64,000 nt of DNA from UBA6398 sp963644855 (GTDB taxonomy: Bacteria > Bacteroidota > Bacteroidia > Bacteroidales > Bacteroidaceae): NCBI GenBank assembly GCA_963644855.1, contig CAVIQL010000001.1:1-64000 (forward strand), written 5' to 3'. Of the stretch, positions 43,651 to 52,086 are shown one piece after another (position 1 is the first letter of the stretch; every line of letters begins with the position of its first letter). The notes under the pieces were generated by a model that was not told the origin of the DNA, did no database searches, and saw only the letters and a list, made by a program, of their open reading frames with translations. The position numbers and the translations under genes were made by a program.

Positions 43651-45177
43651 TTATCCTTGTGCTTCCGACAGGAGTTTCTTTCCTTTTGCGATAGCGTCGT
43701 CAATAGTTCCTACGTTCAGGAAAGATTGTTCGGGGAGGTCGTCGACTTCGCCGTCCATAATCATATTGAAACCGCGTATGCATTCGTCGATAGGCACTTG
43801 TACACCGGGAAGACCGGTAAACTGAGTAGCCACCGAGAATGGCTGACCGAGGAAACGTTGTACCTTGCGGGCGCGATTTACCGTCTGCTTGTCTTCATCG
43901 GAAAGTTCGTCCATACCGAGAATTGCGATAATATCTTGCAATTCTGCGTATTTCTGAAGAATATGTATAACTCTTTGCGCGCAGTTATAGTGTGCTTCGC
44001 CGAGCACTTTGGGATCCATAATACGCGAGGTTGATGCCAATGGGTCTACAGCAGGGTAAATACCCATTTCTGTGATTTTACGATTCAACACGGTTGTTGC
44101 ATCGAGGTGGGTAAATGTTGTTGCAGGAGCGGGGTCGGTCATATCGTCGGCGGGCACGTATACTGCTTGTACCGAGGTGATTGAACCTTTCTTTGTTGAC
44201 GTAATTCTTTCTTGCATTGCTCCCATCTCGCTTGCCAAGGTGGGTTGGTAACCTACTGCTGATGGCATACGTCCGAGCAATGCGGATACTTCGGAACCAG
44301 CCTGGGTGAAACGGAATATGTTGTCGATGAAGAAAAGAATGTCGCTTGACTTTCCGTTTTCTCCGCCTTTGTCGCGCATACTTTCTGCTATGGAAAGACC
44401 TGAAAGGGCTACGGCGGAACGTGCTCCGGGCGGCTCGTTCATCTGACCATATACGAGTGTGGCTTGGCTTTTGGCTATCTCGTTGTAGTCTACTTTGCTC
44501 AAATCCCAATGACCTTCTTGCATGGATTTCTTGAATTCCTCGCCGTATTTTATAACGCCGGCTTCAATCATTTCACGAAGCAAGTCGTTGCCTTCACGGG
44601 TGCGTTCTCCAACGCCTGCAAACACGGAAAATCCGTCGTGTACTTTTGCAATGTTGTTGATAAGTTCCATGATGAGCACTGTCTTGCCTACGCCTGCACC
44701 GCCGAAGAGTCCGATTTTTCCACCTTTTAGATAGGGTTCCAAAAGGTCGATTACCTTGATACCGGTAAATAGAACTTCTTGTGATGTTTTGAGTTCGTCA
44801 AACTTTGGTGCTTCGTGGTGAATGGGGTAGTCGTTATCGTGTGAGAGTTGTTTCAGTCCGTCGATGCTCTCACCTATAACGTTCATCATTCTACCTTTGA
44901 TTTGATCTCCGGTAGGCATGGATATAGAAACTCCTGTGCGCACAGCCTGTAAACCGCGTTTCAATCCGTCGGTATTGTCCATGGCCACGGTTCTCACCGT
45001 GTCCTCGCCGATGTGTTGCTGAACTTCTGTAATGAGTTTGCTGCCATCGGGACGCATTATATATAGAGCTTCCTTGATAGCGGGTAGTACCTCTTCAACC
45101 TTGCGTCCGGCGGTGTCGAATGTTACATCGATTACCGGACCTATAATTTGGGATACACGACCTATTTCTTGAGCCAT
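43651..45177 (-). CDS. atpD: ATP synthase F1 beta subunit
   Basis: This is the catalytic subunit of F1. P-loop GGAGVGKTVLIMEL, the FAGVGERTREGNDL segment with the catalytic Glu, and the signature PAVDPLASTSRIMDP are all present. The 508-aa length is normal for this phylum. It is the first gene of the operon order atpD, atpC, atpI-like, atpB, atpE, atpF, atpH, atpA, atpG, which places beta and epsilon ahead of Fo. Confidence 0.98.
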   Translation of the reverse strand: MAQEIGRVSQIIGPVIDVTFDTAGRKVEEVLPAIKEALYIMRPDGSKLITEVQQHIGEDTVRTVAMDNTDGLKRGLQAVRTGVSISMPTGDQIKGRMMNVIGESIDGLKQLSHDNDYPIHHEAPKFDELKTSQEVLFTGIKVIDLLEPYLKGGKIGLFGGAGVGKTVLIMELINNIAKVHDGFSVFAGVGERTREGNDLLREMIEAGVIKYGEEFKKSMQEGHWDLSKVDYNEIAKSQATLVYGQMNEPPGARSAVALSGLSIAESMRDKGGENGKSSDILFFIDNIFRFTQAGSEVSALLGRMPSAVGYQPTLASEMGAMQERITSTKKGSITSVQAVYVPADDMTDPAPATTFTHLDATTVLNRKITEMGIYPAVDPLASTSRIMDPKVLGEAHYNCAQRVIHILQKYAELQDIIAILGMDELSDEDKQTVNRARKVQRFLGQPFSVATQFTGLPGVQVPIDECIRGFNMIMDGEVDDLPEQSFLNVGTIDDAIAKGKKLLSEAQG

Positions 45178-45211
45178 AGTTGTTTTGGGTATATCTTTAT
45201 ATTTTGTACTG

Positions 45212-45219
45212 CAAAGATA
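45212..45219 (-). promoter_or_regulatory. Putative -7 box for the ATP synthase operon
   Basis: The minus strand reads TATCTTTG, 34 bases before the atpD ATG. No -33 TTTG was found at 19-21 bases. Confidence 0.5.
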
Positions 45220-45369
45220 AACATTAATCGCGATATTGTGGACCTTAAATTGTGTTATGTAGTTCTAAACAGGTTAAAAATGGACAAAAACAATGGTTTT
45301 TACGCTTAAAGGTGTGATTTGCTATTGTTATTGTGCAAAATTCGTGTAGAAAGCCGTTTGATGGGTCAA

Positions 45370-45470
45370 AAACAATGTCCGATGTTGTAAAAACGAGGTC
45401 GGATATAATTTAAATTTCGCCGCATCTAATTTAAATTAGATGCGGCGAAATTTTTGCTGAAAACGCATAC
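45370..45470. repeat. Mosaic palindromic repeat, copy 10, with a 42-bp perfect palindrome
   Basis: A degenerate 21-bp unit (AACAATGTCCGATGTTGT) and ACGAGGTCGGATAT lead into a perfect 42-bp palindrome at 45412-45453. Its arms start AAATTTCGCCGCATC and its centre is AATTTAAATT. The copy fills the 322-base gap between atpD's promoter and the PorT-like gene; nothing else was seen there. Confidence 0.88.
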
Positions 45471-45499
45471 TGTGTAAACTGCTGTAAATCAAAGAGAAG

Positions 45500-46228
45500 C
45501 TAATTCTTAATTAAGGTGATGTAATATCCTATTTTTACGAAAATGGTTCCGTTGGCAGAACGTGAGAATACGTCTTTTTTTGAATTCCCGAATATATCGC
45601 TCAATCCGTAGTAATATCTTCCTTCCACGGTGAAGTGTCCTATTTTTGCGGTATTGAGTTCAAGACCAATACCGGCGGCAATTCCGTAATCTAATTTATG
45701 GTCGATTTTCAAATCATATTGGGCGTACATATTGTTTGGACGGTCGGGATTACCTTCGGAATTCAAAGTCCATGTGGAACTCTTCTTTGATGCCTCGCTG
45801 AAACAGTAACCAATTTGCGGACCGGCGAGAATATAGAACATAAATCCTTTTTCTTCGCGTCCCCACCCAAGGTTGGCAAACATAGGTAGCTGTATGTAGT
45901 TTATTTCTTTTTGATAGGTGTCGGGAAGTTTCTCTCCGGCGTAGCTCAGAATGTCTTCTTTCCATCCGAGTTTGGCATAGTTTAATTCAACTTGCAGTGC
46001 GCACACTGTATTGAAGTATTTCTCGCACGTATATTTCATTGCCACACCGCCGGTATACCCCATAAGTTTTCCTTGTTTTATAGTGGGATCGAAATCAACA
46101 GAGTTCATGCTAATTCCCGAGGTTACTCCCATGCGTAACTCGTTGCGGCGCTCACCAACTTGGGCGTGTGTTACAAGGGCGGTTGTTATTGTAAAAAAAA
46201 TAAGTATTGCGTAGACTCTGCTATTCAT
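45500..46228 (-). CDS. PorT-like outer membrane beta-barrel protein
   Basis: The 242-aa protein has a signal peptide (MNSRVYAILIFFTITTALVTHAQ) and alternating beta strands: RMGVTSGISMNS, GYTGGVAMKYT, CALQVELNYAKLGWKE, YIQLPMFANLGWG, MFYILAGPQIGYCFS, YGIAAGIGLELN, GHFTVEGRYYYGLSDIF and FVKIGYYITL. This fits the 8-stranded OMP_b-brl_2/PorT family, some members of which serve type IX secretion. The function here is unknown. Its start overlaps the end of the LysM gene by 8 bases, so the two are translationally linked. Confidence 0.85.
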   Translation of the reverse strand: MNSRVYAILIFFTITTALVTHAQVGERRNELRMGVTSGISMNSVDFDPTIKQGKLMGYTGGVAMKYTCEKYFNTVCALQVELNYAKLGWKEDILSYAGEKLPDTYQKEINYIQLPMFANLGWGREEKGFMFYILAGPQIGYCFSEASKKSSTWTLNSEGNPDRPNNMYAQYDLKIDHKLDYGIAAGIGLELNTAKIGHFTVEGRYYYGLSDIFGNSKKDVFSRSANGTIFVKIGYYITLIKN

Positions 46229-47909
46229 AGTCGTTGATTACAATAGTATGATTCTTAGTGAATTTTACGATGCGCACGGCTTTGTTAACGCTTCCTCCCC
46301 AGGTGTTAACCCTTTCAAACGAAAAAGGTTTTGATAACGATGATGTTTTGTCGCCAAATAGTTTTTTGGCGCAGTCAATTCCGAGATAAAAAGAGCGTTG
46401 TGCGTATGTAGAAGGTGTTTTGCCGAAAGTTTCGATATAAAATCGGCGCGACGATGAGTAATCGGCTGCGTAAACATTGATGAATTGTGGTGTGCAGATG
46501 GTTACGCCCCAATTGTAGAACGAGTTTCGAGTGGACGTATCGAAGTCTTTCCACGAATCGTGCCCGAATATAGAAAAATCTTTATCTGTCAAATTGTTTT
46601 TATATTTCTCGAGCATCGCATTCAGCGCCGTGTAGTCAGCTTTGAGTTGCGAGGAAACAAAAACCACATTGGGAATGTCTGCCCTAAAAGCGTTTGTAAA
46701 ATCGGTTTGCGACGTAGCGGCGTTTACTCTAGTGTATGCTATGTTGCGCGAGTTCAACTCGTAGATTATTTTTGAGGAAACTTCTGCTTGTGAAGCCCCG
46801 TCAAACCAAACCACGTTGGCATTTCCGTGTAACGACGCAAGAAAATATTTTACGCAAGCAGCGTTGGCGTAAGAATTCGGCATGTTGCCCATAGCTACAT
46901 AAGGGTTGTTGTAAACCGCATCAAAGGCTGTGCTGAACGGAAGAAACATCTTGATGTGGTGTTCCTTACAAAAAGCTGCAACGATATTCGATACTGCTTC
47001 GCTTCCACTTGAAATAATTACGTTTGCCGAAGATACCCCTTCTTTTGAAAGGACTTTGTTGATATCGGTAACCGATTGTCCGGCATTGTGAGCCTCTACC
47101 GTGAAATTTTTCCCGCTTTTCCGTATTTCGTTCAAGGAGTAGAGAAGCCCGCGATAGTATTCTATGGAGCGGTTGCCGTCTGTATAGAACGGCATGAGCA
47201 ATAATATTTTATAAGAATCCTTTTGGGAAAGCAAACTTTCGCCCTGCGCGCGAACAGGATTGGAAACTATATTGTTTGTTTGCTTCGGCTTTACAAACGG
47301 AATGCAAACGTATGTTCCTTTGGGGAGTTTTTTGTCTGCGGTTTTCTTTATGTCGGGATTATAAGCTATTAGCTCGGATATTTCAACCTCGTATTTATTG
47401 GCAATGTCTTCGAGAGTTTCGCCTTTGACCGAGATGTGCATTTCGCGGCAGTTTGTCCCCGCCAATCCAGTCGGCTTTGCTGCGACTACAGACGTGTCTA
47501 CCTGCGCGGCTTCCAATCTGCTCACGGGTATCTTGATGGTGGTTCCGATTTTGAAGTTTTGTTCGCTGAGTCCGGGGTTTGCCTTTACCACAACATCTTT
47601 GTCGATGTTATATTTGCGCGAAATGGAATAAAGCGTCTCTTTAGGCTGTATAGTGTGGTAAATATTGTTGTTTCCTCCGGTGGGAATATATAATTCCATT
47701 CCCGCATTTACTGCTTCGGTAATGCCTGGGTTTGCTTGTCGTATCTCGTCCAAACTCACTCCGTACATCTTTGAAATTGCGTATAACGTTTCGCCGGGTT
47801 TTACTGTATGGGTGGATTTGGTGGCTTGTGGGTATGCTTTTATGGAAAGAAATATAATCGCCATAAATGCGACAATAATACGTTTTATATGGCTTTCGTA
47901 CATAATCAT
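46221..47909 (-). CDS. LysM-repeat protein with periplasmic-binding-protein-like domain
   Basis: After a signal peptide (ending FLSIKAYPQ) come three LysM modules at about residues 33-77, 83-128 and 158-205 (HTVKPGETLYAISKMYGV, HTIQPKETLYSISRKYNI, ISVKGETLEDIANKYEV). These bind peptidoglycan glycans. From about 230 to the end the protein has a type 1 periplasmic-binding-protein fold (YKILLLMPFYTDGNRSIEYYRGLLYSLNEI, ANVIISSGSEAVSNIVAAFCKEH). Similar Bacteroidales proteins are often called LysM amino-acid-binding proteins, but the ligand is unknown. It probably sits in the periplasm tethered to the wall and is coupled to the outer-membrane barrel gene downstream. Confidence 0.87.
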   Translation of the reverse strand: MIMYESHIKRIIVAFMAIIFLSIKAYPQATKSTHTVKPGETLYAISKMYGVSLDEIRQANPGITEAVNAGMELYIPTGGNNNIYHTIQPKETLYSISRKYNIDKDVVVKANPGLSEQNFKIGTTIKIPVSRLEAAQVDTSVVAAKPTGLAGTNCREMHISVKGETLEDIANKYEVEISELIAYNPDIKKTADKKLPKGTYVCIPFVKPKQTNNIVSNPVRAQGESLLSQKDSYKILLLMPFYTDGNRSIEYYRGLLYSLNEIRKSGKNFTVEAHNAGQSVTDINKVLSKEGVSSANVIISSGSEAVSNIVAAFCKEHHIKMFLPFSTAFDAVYNNPYVAMGNMPNSYANAACVKYFLASLHGNANVVWFDGASQAEVSSKIIYELNSRNIAYTRVNAATSQTDFTNAFRADIPNVVFVSSQLKADYTALNAMLEKYKNNLTDKDFSIFGHDSWKDFDTSTRNSFYNWGVTICTPQFINVYAADYSSSRRFYIETFGKTPSTYAQRSFYLGIDCAKKLFGDKTSSLSKPFSFERVNTWGGSVNKAVRIVKFTKNHTIVINDYE

Positions 47910-47927
47910 TTCTTGTTTTTTGCGTTA

Positions 47928-47983
47928 CAAAAGTACAAAAAAAGCCGAAAGTTTGAGATATAAATCGTAACTTCGCAAAGTTA
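47928..47983. promoter_or_regulatory. Divergent promoter region between the LysM and CHU_C genes
   Basis: For the minus strand there is TACTTTTG at 47928-47935, close to the LysM start, and TAACTTTG at 47976-47983. For the plus strand TAACTTCG lies at 47968-47975. The last two abut back to back, so TAACTTCG and CAAAGTTA form a 16-bp near-palindrome. Confidence 0.5.
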
Positions 47984-48020
47984 ATAACAGTATTGAACAT
48001 CATAATAGCTTTTTTAGGTA

Positions 48021-48719
48021 ATGAAACTTAGAAATTTTCTCGTACTGCTATTTGCAGCCGTATCGATAATCGTACACGCCGATGATGATTTGCCAGGCGC
48101 CTCTCCTGTGATGGTGATATTTGCAAACGATAGCACGCAGACAACTGACAGCTACGAAGGATCTGCACCTGTAAAAGCAATATTCAAGGCAAACGCTACA
48201 GACTTTGGTGGGTATTCTCCGATATACGAATGGCGTTTTTTTGAGAGCGAAAATTCAGAAACTCCTTTCCTTGTGAGATATGACGAAACTACAGAGTATA
48301 CGTTCAATGAAAGCGGCTCGTTTTCCATACAACTATATATAAGTTTTGTAAGCGGCACCGATACTGTGGAATATTCTCAGGATAATCCGTTCACAATAAG
48401 TATCAGTACTTCGAAACTTGAAATTCCCAATGCGTTTTCGCCCAATGGAGATGGACAAAACGATGTGTTCAAGGTGAAAGAGGGACATCAAAGTATCGTT
48501 AGTTTTCATGGCTACATTTTTAATCGCTGGGGAAAGAAAATATATGATTGGACCGATATTAATGGTGGTTGGGACGGCACTATAAATGGTCATGATGCGA
48601 AAGATGGCGTTTATTATGTGATTATTAAAGCACGTGGTGCCGATGGACGCAATTACAATCTGAGGAGAGACGTAAACCTGCTGCGTGGATATGAATCATC
48701 TGACACGAACAACAACTAA
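48021..48719 (+). CDS. Secreted protein with gliding-motility/type IX (CHU_C) C-terminal domain
   Basis: The 232-aa protein has a signal peptide (MKLRNFLVLLFAAVSIIVHA), a PKD-like beta domain (about 25-130: SYEGSAPVKAIFKANATDFGGYSPIYEWRF) and a C-terminal CHU_C/T9SS type B sorting domain. That domain has the signatures IPNAFSPNGDGQNDVFKV, IFNRWGKKIYDW, GGWDGTINGHDAKDGVYYVIIKARGADG. Type B domains are carried by type IX secretion cargo, so it should be secreted or surface-held. Its end overlaps the uvrA reading frame by 29-35 bases, depending on which uvrA ATG is used. Confidence 0.9.
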   Translation: MKLRNFLVLLFAAVSIIVHADDDLPGASPVMVIFANDSTQTTDSYEGSAPVKAIFKANATDFGGYSPIYEWRFFESENSETPFLVRYDETTEYTFNESGSFSIQLYISFVSGTDTVEYSQDNPFTISISTSKLEIPNAFSPNGDGQNDVFKVKEGHQSIVSFHGYIFNRWGKKIYDWTDINGGWDGTINGHDAKDGVYYVIIKARGADGRNYNLRRDVNLLRGYESSDTNNN

Positions 48720-51567
48720 CAAAATAAATCCCGAAGATTATTCCCAAGACAATATAATTGTACTCGGCGCAAGGGTAAACAACCTCAAGAATATTGACGT
48801 TGTAATTCCACGGAACAGTCTTACTGTTGTTACTGGGCTAAGTGGAAGTGGAAAAAGTTCCCTTGCTTTTGACACAATATACGCTGAAGGGCAGCGAAGA
48901 TATATTGAAACTTTCTCTGCATACGCGAGAAATTTCATGGATCACCTTGAACGCCCGGATATGGACAAGATTGTTGGCTTGAGTCCTGTGATAAGCATAG
49001 AACAAAAGACTACCAATCGTAATCCGCGCTCAACCGTTGGCACAACAACCGAGATATATGATTATCTTCGCCTTTTGATGGCGCGAATAGGCGATGCACA
49101 CTCTTATGTTACGGGGGAAAAAATGGTGAGATATTCAAGCGAACAATTACTGTCCTTGATACTCAAAGATTATAATGAACATAAAATATATCTTCTCGCA
49201 CCGCTCGTAAGAAGTAGAAAGGGTCATTATAAAGATTTATTTGAAACAGAACGTCGACGTGGTTTCTTAAATGTTAGAATAGATGGAACAATACGAGAAA
49301 TAACGCGCGGATTAAAACTTGATAGATATAAAAATCATGATATAGAACTTGTTGTGGACAAACTTGTTGTTCACGACAAGGATATAGAGCGGCTAAAAAA
49401 AAGTGTGGGTATCGCGCTTGATAGGGGAAATGGTCTTGTTATGGTTCAAGACGCTACCGATTCTACGATAAAATATTATTCGCGTAGACTAATGTGCCCT
49501 ACTTCCGGAATCTCTTATCGCGACCCTGCACCGAACAATTTCTCTTTTAATACAACAATTGGAGCGTGCCCCAAATGCAAAGGCATAGGCTATATAAGCG
49601 CTATAGATATTGACAAGGTTATTCCTGATAGAAAAAAAACAATCAAAGATGGCGCTATATTACCATTGGGAAAGGCGCACAACTCTTTGATTTTTTTGAA
49701 AATCGAAGCTCTTTTGCAGAATTACGATTGTGATTTGAACACTCCGGTAGAAGAAATCCCAGAAGAGGCTATAGATGAAATTCTAAATGGTTCGAACGAA
49801 CAAGTAAGAATTCCTGCGACCAAAATACATACTACTACAGATTTCCATACAGATTTCGAAGGACTGGCTCGGTATATTGAAGCGGTGGCACAAAGAGACG
49901 ATTCTGCTTCAATGCGCAAATGGGTTGAACAGTTTGCCACAAAAAAAGTATGTCCTGTTTGTCATGGTGCCCGTCTTAACGAGGAAGCGTTGCATTATCG
50001 CATAAACGGAAAGAATATCTACGAGCTTGCCACGATGGATATCAAAGAACTTGCAGAGTGGATGGCTCATGTGGAGGAAAATCTTACGGAACGGCAGATA
50101 AAAATAGGACACGAAATTATCAAAGAGATATGTAAACGATTGAATTTCTTGCTTGATGTAGGACTTGATTATCTTTCGTTGTCTCGTGCTTCGGCAACGC
50201 TTTCCGGAGGCGAGGGGCAGCGCATAAGATTAGCTACACAAATCGGTTCGGGACTTGTTAATGTGTTGTACATCCTTGATGAACCGAGTATCGGATTGCA
50301 TGAACGTGATAACGTAAGGCTTATAAAATCGTTGAAAAAGCTTCGCAATATGGGCAATACGATTATAGTCGTAGAGCACGACAGAAAGATGATGCTTTCA
50401 GCCGACTATGTCGTCGATTTAGGTCCCAAGGCGGGAAGGCTCGGTGGCGAAGTGGTGTTTCAAGGTACGGTGGAACAAATGTTGAAAAGCAATACCTTGA
50501 CGGCTAATTACCTTAACGGAACAACGAAAATAGAAATACCTCCAACGAGACGCAAGCCTCAAAAAGGTAAGACTATTAAAATAGTGGGAGCAACGGGTAA
50601 TAATCTTAAAGAAACTGATATAGAAATTCCTTTAGGTGTCCTCGTTTGTGTAACAGGTGTTTCTGGCAGCGGAAAATCAACAATCATTAATGACACATTG
50701 CTGCCAATTCTTTCACAAAAACTCAATGGTTCACAGCGAGAGCCTTTGCCATACCAGAAAATCATTGGTATTGAAAATATCAACAAGGTTGTAAATGTTG
50801 ATCAAAGTCCTGTGGGACGTACCCCCCGTTCCAATCCAGCGACATATTGCGGCGTTTTCTCGGATATAAGAAATTTGTTTGCAGCAATGCCCGAGGCAAA
50901 AATCAGAGGGTATAATGCTGGGAGATTTTCCTTTAATGTGAGTGGCGGAAGGTGCGAAACGTGCAAGGGAAACGGCTTCAAAACCATAGAAATGAACTTC
51001 ATGCCATCGGTATATGTGCCGTGTGAAGAATGTCATGGCAAACGTTACAATCGTGAAACACTTGAGGTGCGTTTTAGAGGCAAGAGTATTTCAGATGTGC
51101 TTGATATGACGATAAACCAAGCCGTTGATTTTTTTGAAAACATACCATCTATCGTAAATAAGATAAAGACTTTGCAGGAGGTAGGCATGGGATATATAAA
51201 ACTCGGGCAATCTTCTACAACTTTGTCGGGAGGAGAAAGCCAGAGGGTGAAACTTGCTGCCGAATTGTCCAAACGTGATACAGGAAAGACCCTTTATATT
51301 CTTGACGAACCTACAACAGGGTTGCATTTTGAGGATATTCGTGTGCTGATGTCGGTGCTTAACCGACTCGTTGGCAAAGGCAACACGGTTGTTGTCATAG
51401 AGCATAATCTCGATGTGATTAAACAGGCGGACTACATTATAGATATGGGGCCCGAAGGCGGAGTAAACGGTGGACGTGTGGTTTCTACGGGAACTCCCGA
51501 AGAGATTGTTTCCAAAGGAGTGGGGTATACTGCAAAATATCTTGCGGAAGAATTGGAGCGAAAATAA
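48685..51567 (+). CDS. uvrA: Excinuclease ABC subunit A
   Basis: UvrA is the damage-recognition ABC ATPase of nucleotide excision repair. It has two nucleotide-binding halves: Walker A GLSGSGKSSL near residue 52 and GVSGSGKSTI near 655. The ABC signatures are LSGGEGQR and LSGGESQR. Zinc sites: a first segment with CPKCKGIG, and the C-terminal CETCKGNGF...CEECHGKRY pair. The 960-aa length is normal. ATG codons at 48685 and 48691 are both possible starts, inside the end of the CHU_C gene. The ybaK gene follows directly. Confidence 0.97.
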   Translation: MDMNHLTRTTTNKINPEDYSQDNIIVLGARVNNLKNIDVVIPRNSLTVVTGLSGSGKSSLAFDTIYAEGQRRYIETFSAYARNFMDHLERPDMDKIVGLSPVISIEQKTTNRNPRSTVGTTTEIYDYLRLLMARIGDAHSYVTGEKMVRYSSEQLLSLILKDYNEHKIYLLAPLVRSRKGHYKDLFETERRRGFLNVRIDGTIREITRGLKLDRYKNHDIELVVDKLVVHDKDIERLKKSVGIALDRGNGLVMVQDATDSTIKYYSRRLMCPTSGISYRDPAPNNFSFNTTIGACPKCKGIGYISAIDIDKVIPDRKKTIKDGAILPLGKAHNSLIFLKIEALLQNYDCDLNTPVEEIPEEAIDEILNGSNEQVRIPATKIHTTTDFHTDFEGLARYIEAVAQRDDSASMRKWVEQFATKKVCPVCHGARLNEEALHYRINGKNIYELATMDIKELAEWMAHVEENLTERQIKIGHEIIKEICKRLNFLLDVGLDYLSLSRASATLSGGEGQRIRLATQIGSGLVNVLYILDEPSIGLHERDNVRLIKSLKKLRNMGNTIIVVEHDRKMMLSADYVVDLGPKAGRLGGEVVFQGTVEQMLKSNTLTANYLNGTTKIEIPPTRRKPQKGKTIKIVGATGNNLKETDIEIPLGVLVCVTGVSGSGKSTIINDTLLPILSQKLNGSQREPLPYQKIIGIENINKVVNVDQSPVGRTPRSNPATYCGVFSDIRNLFAAMPEAKIRGYNAGRFSFNVSGGRCETCKGNGFKTIEMNFMPSVYVPCEECHGKRYNRETLEVRFRGKSISDVLDMTINQAVDFFENIPSIVNKIKTLQEVGMGYIKLGQSSTTLSGGESQRVKLAAELSKRDTGKTLYILDEPTTGLHFEDIRVLMSVLNRLVGKGNTVVVIEHNLDVIKQADYIIDMGPEGGVNGGRVVSTGTPEEIVSKGVGYTAKYLAEELERK

Positions 51568-51568
51568 G

Positions 51569-52066
51569 ATGAGTAAAAACAAAGACATAAAGAAAACAAA
51601 CGTGGCGCGGCTTCTCGATCGCGACAAGGTAGAATATGGATTGGTGGAGTATAATGTTCACGAGAGTGATTTAGGTGCGCAACATGTTGCCGAACAACTT
51701 GGCGAAGATGTGAAACAAGTGTTCAAAACCATTGTTTTGCATGGCGACAAGAATGGTAATTTTGTGTGTGTTGTGCCGGGTGATTCTGAAATCGACCTGA
51801 AGAAAGCTGCCTGTGTTAGCGGAAATAAAAAATGTGCTCCGCTCCCGTTGAAAGAACTTCTGCCTACCACGGGATATATACGCGGCGGGTGCTCGCCGAT
51901 AGGTATGAAGAAACTTTTCCCGACGTATATAAACGTATCGGCAAAGGATTTCGATTTTATTTATGTGAGTGCCGGCATTCGCGGCTTGCAGGTTAGAATT
52001 TCTCCAACCGATTTGGCTAAGGAGGTAAACGCTGAGTTTGCCGACGTAATAATGGAAAATCAATAA
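51569..52066 (+). CDS. ybaK: Cys-tRNA(Pro)/Cys-tRNA(Cys) deacylase (YbaK/EbsC family)
   Basis: This 165-aa protein hydrolyses cysteine wrongly attached to tRNA-Pro. The YbaK fold is recognisable: the early VAEQLGEDVKQVFKTIVLHGDKNGNFVCVVPGDSEIDLKKAACVSGNKKC, including the conserved Lys/Thr of the active site, and GYIRGGCSPIGMKKLFPTYINVS. The longer frame starting at 51470 was rejected because it lies inside uvrA; ATG 51569 is 1 base after the uvrA stop. Confidence 0.92.
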   Translation: MSKNKDIKKTNVARLLDRDKVEYGLVEYNVHESDLGAQHVAEQLGEDVKQVFKTIVLHGDKNGNFVCVVPGDSEIDLKKAACVSGNKKCAPLPLKELLPTTGYIRGGCSPIGMKKLFPTYINVSAKDFDFIYVSAGIRGLQVRISPTDLAKEVNAEFADVIMENQ

Positions 52067-52086
52067 CAATCAAAAAATATAATAGT

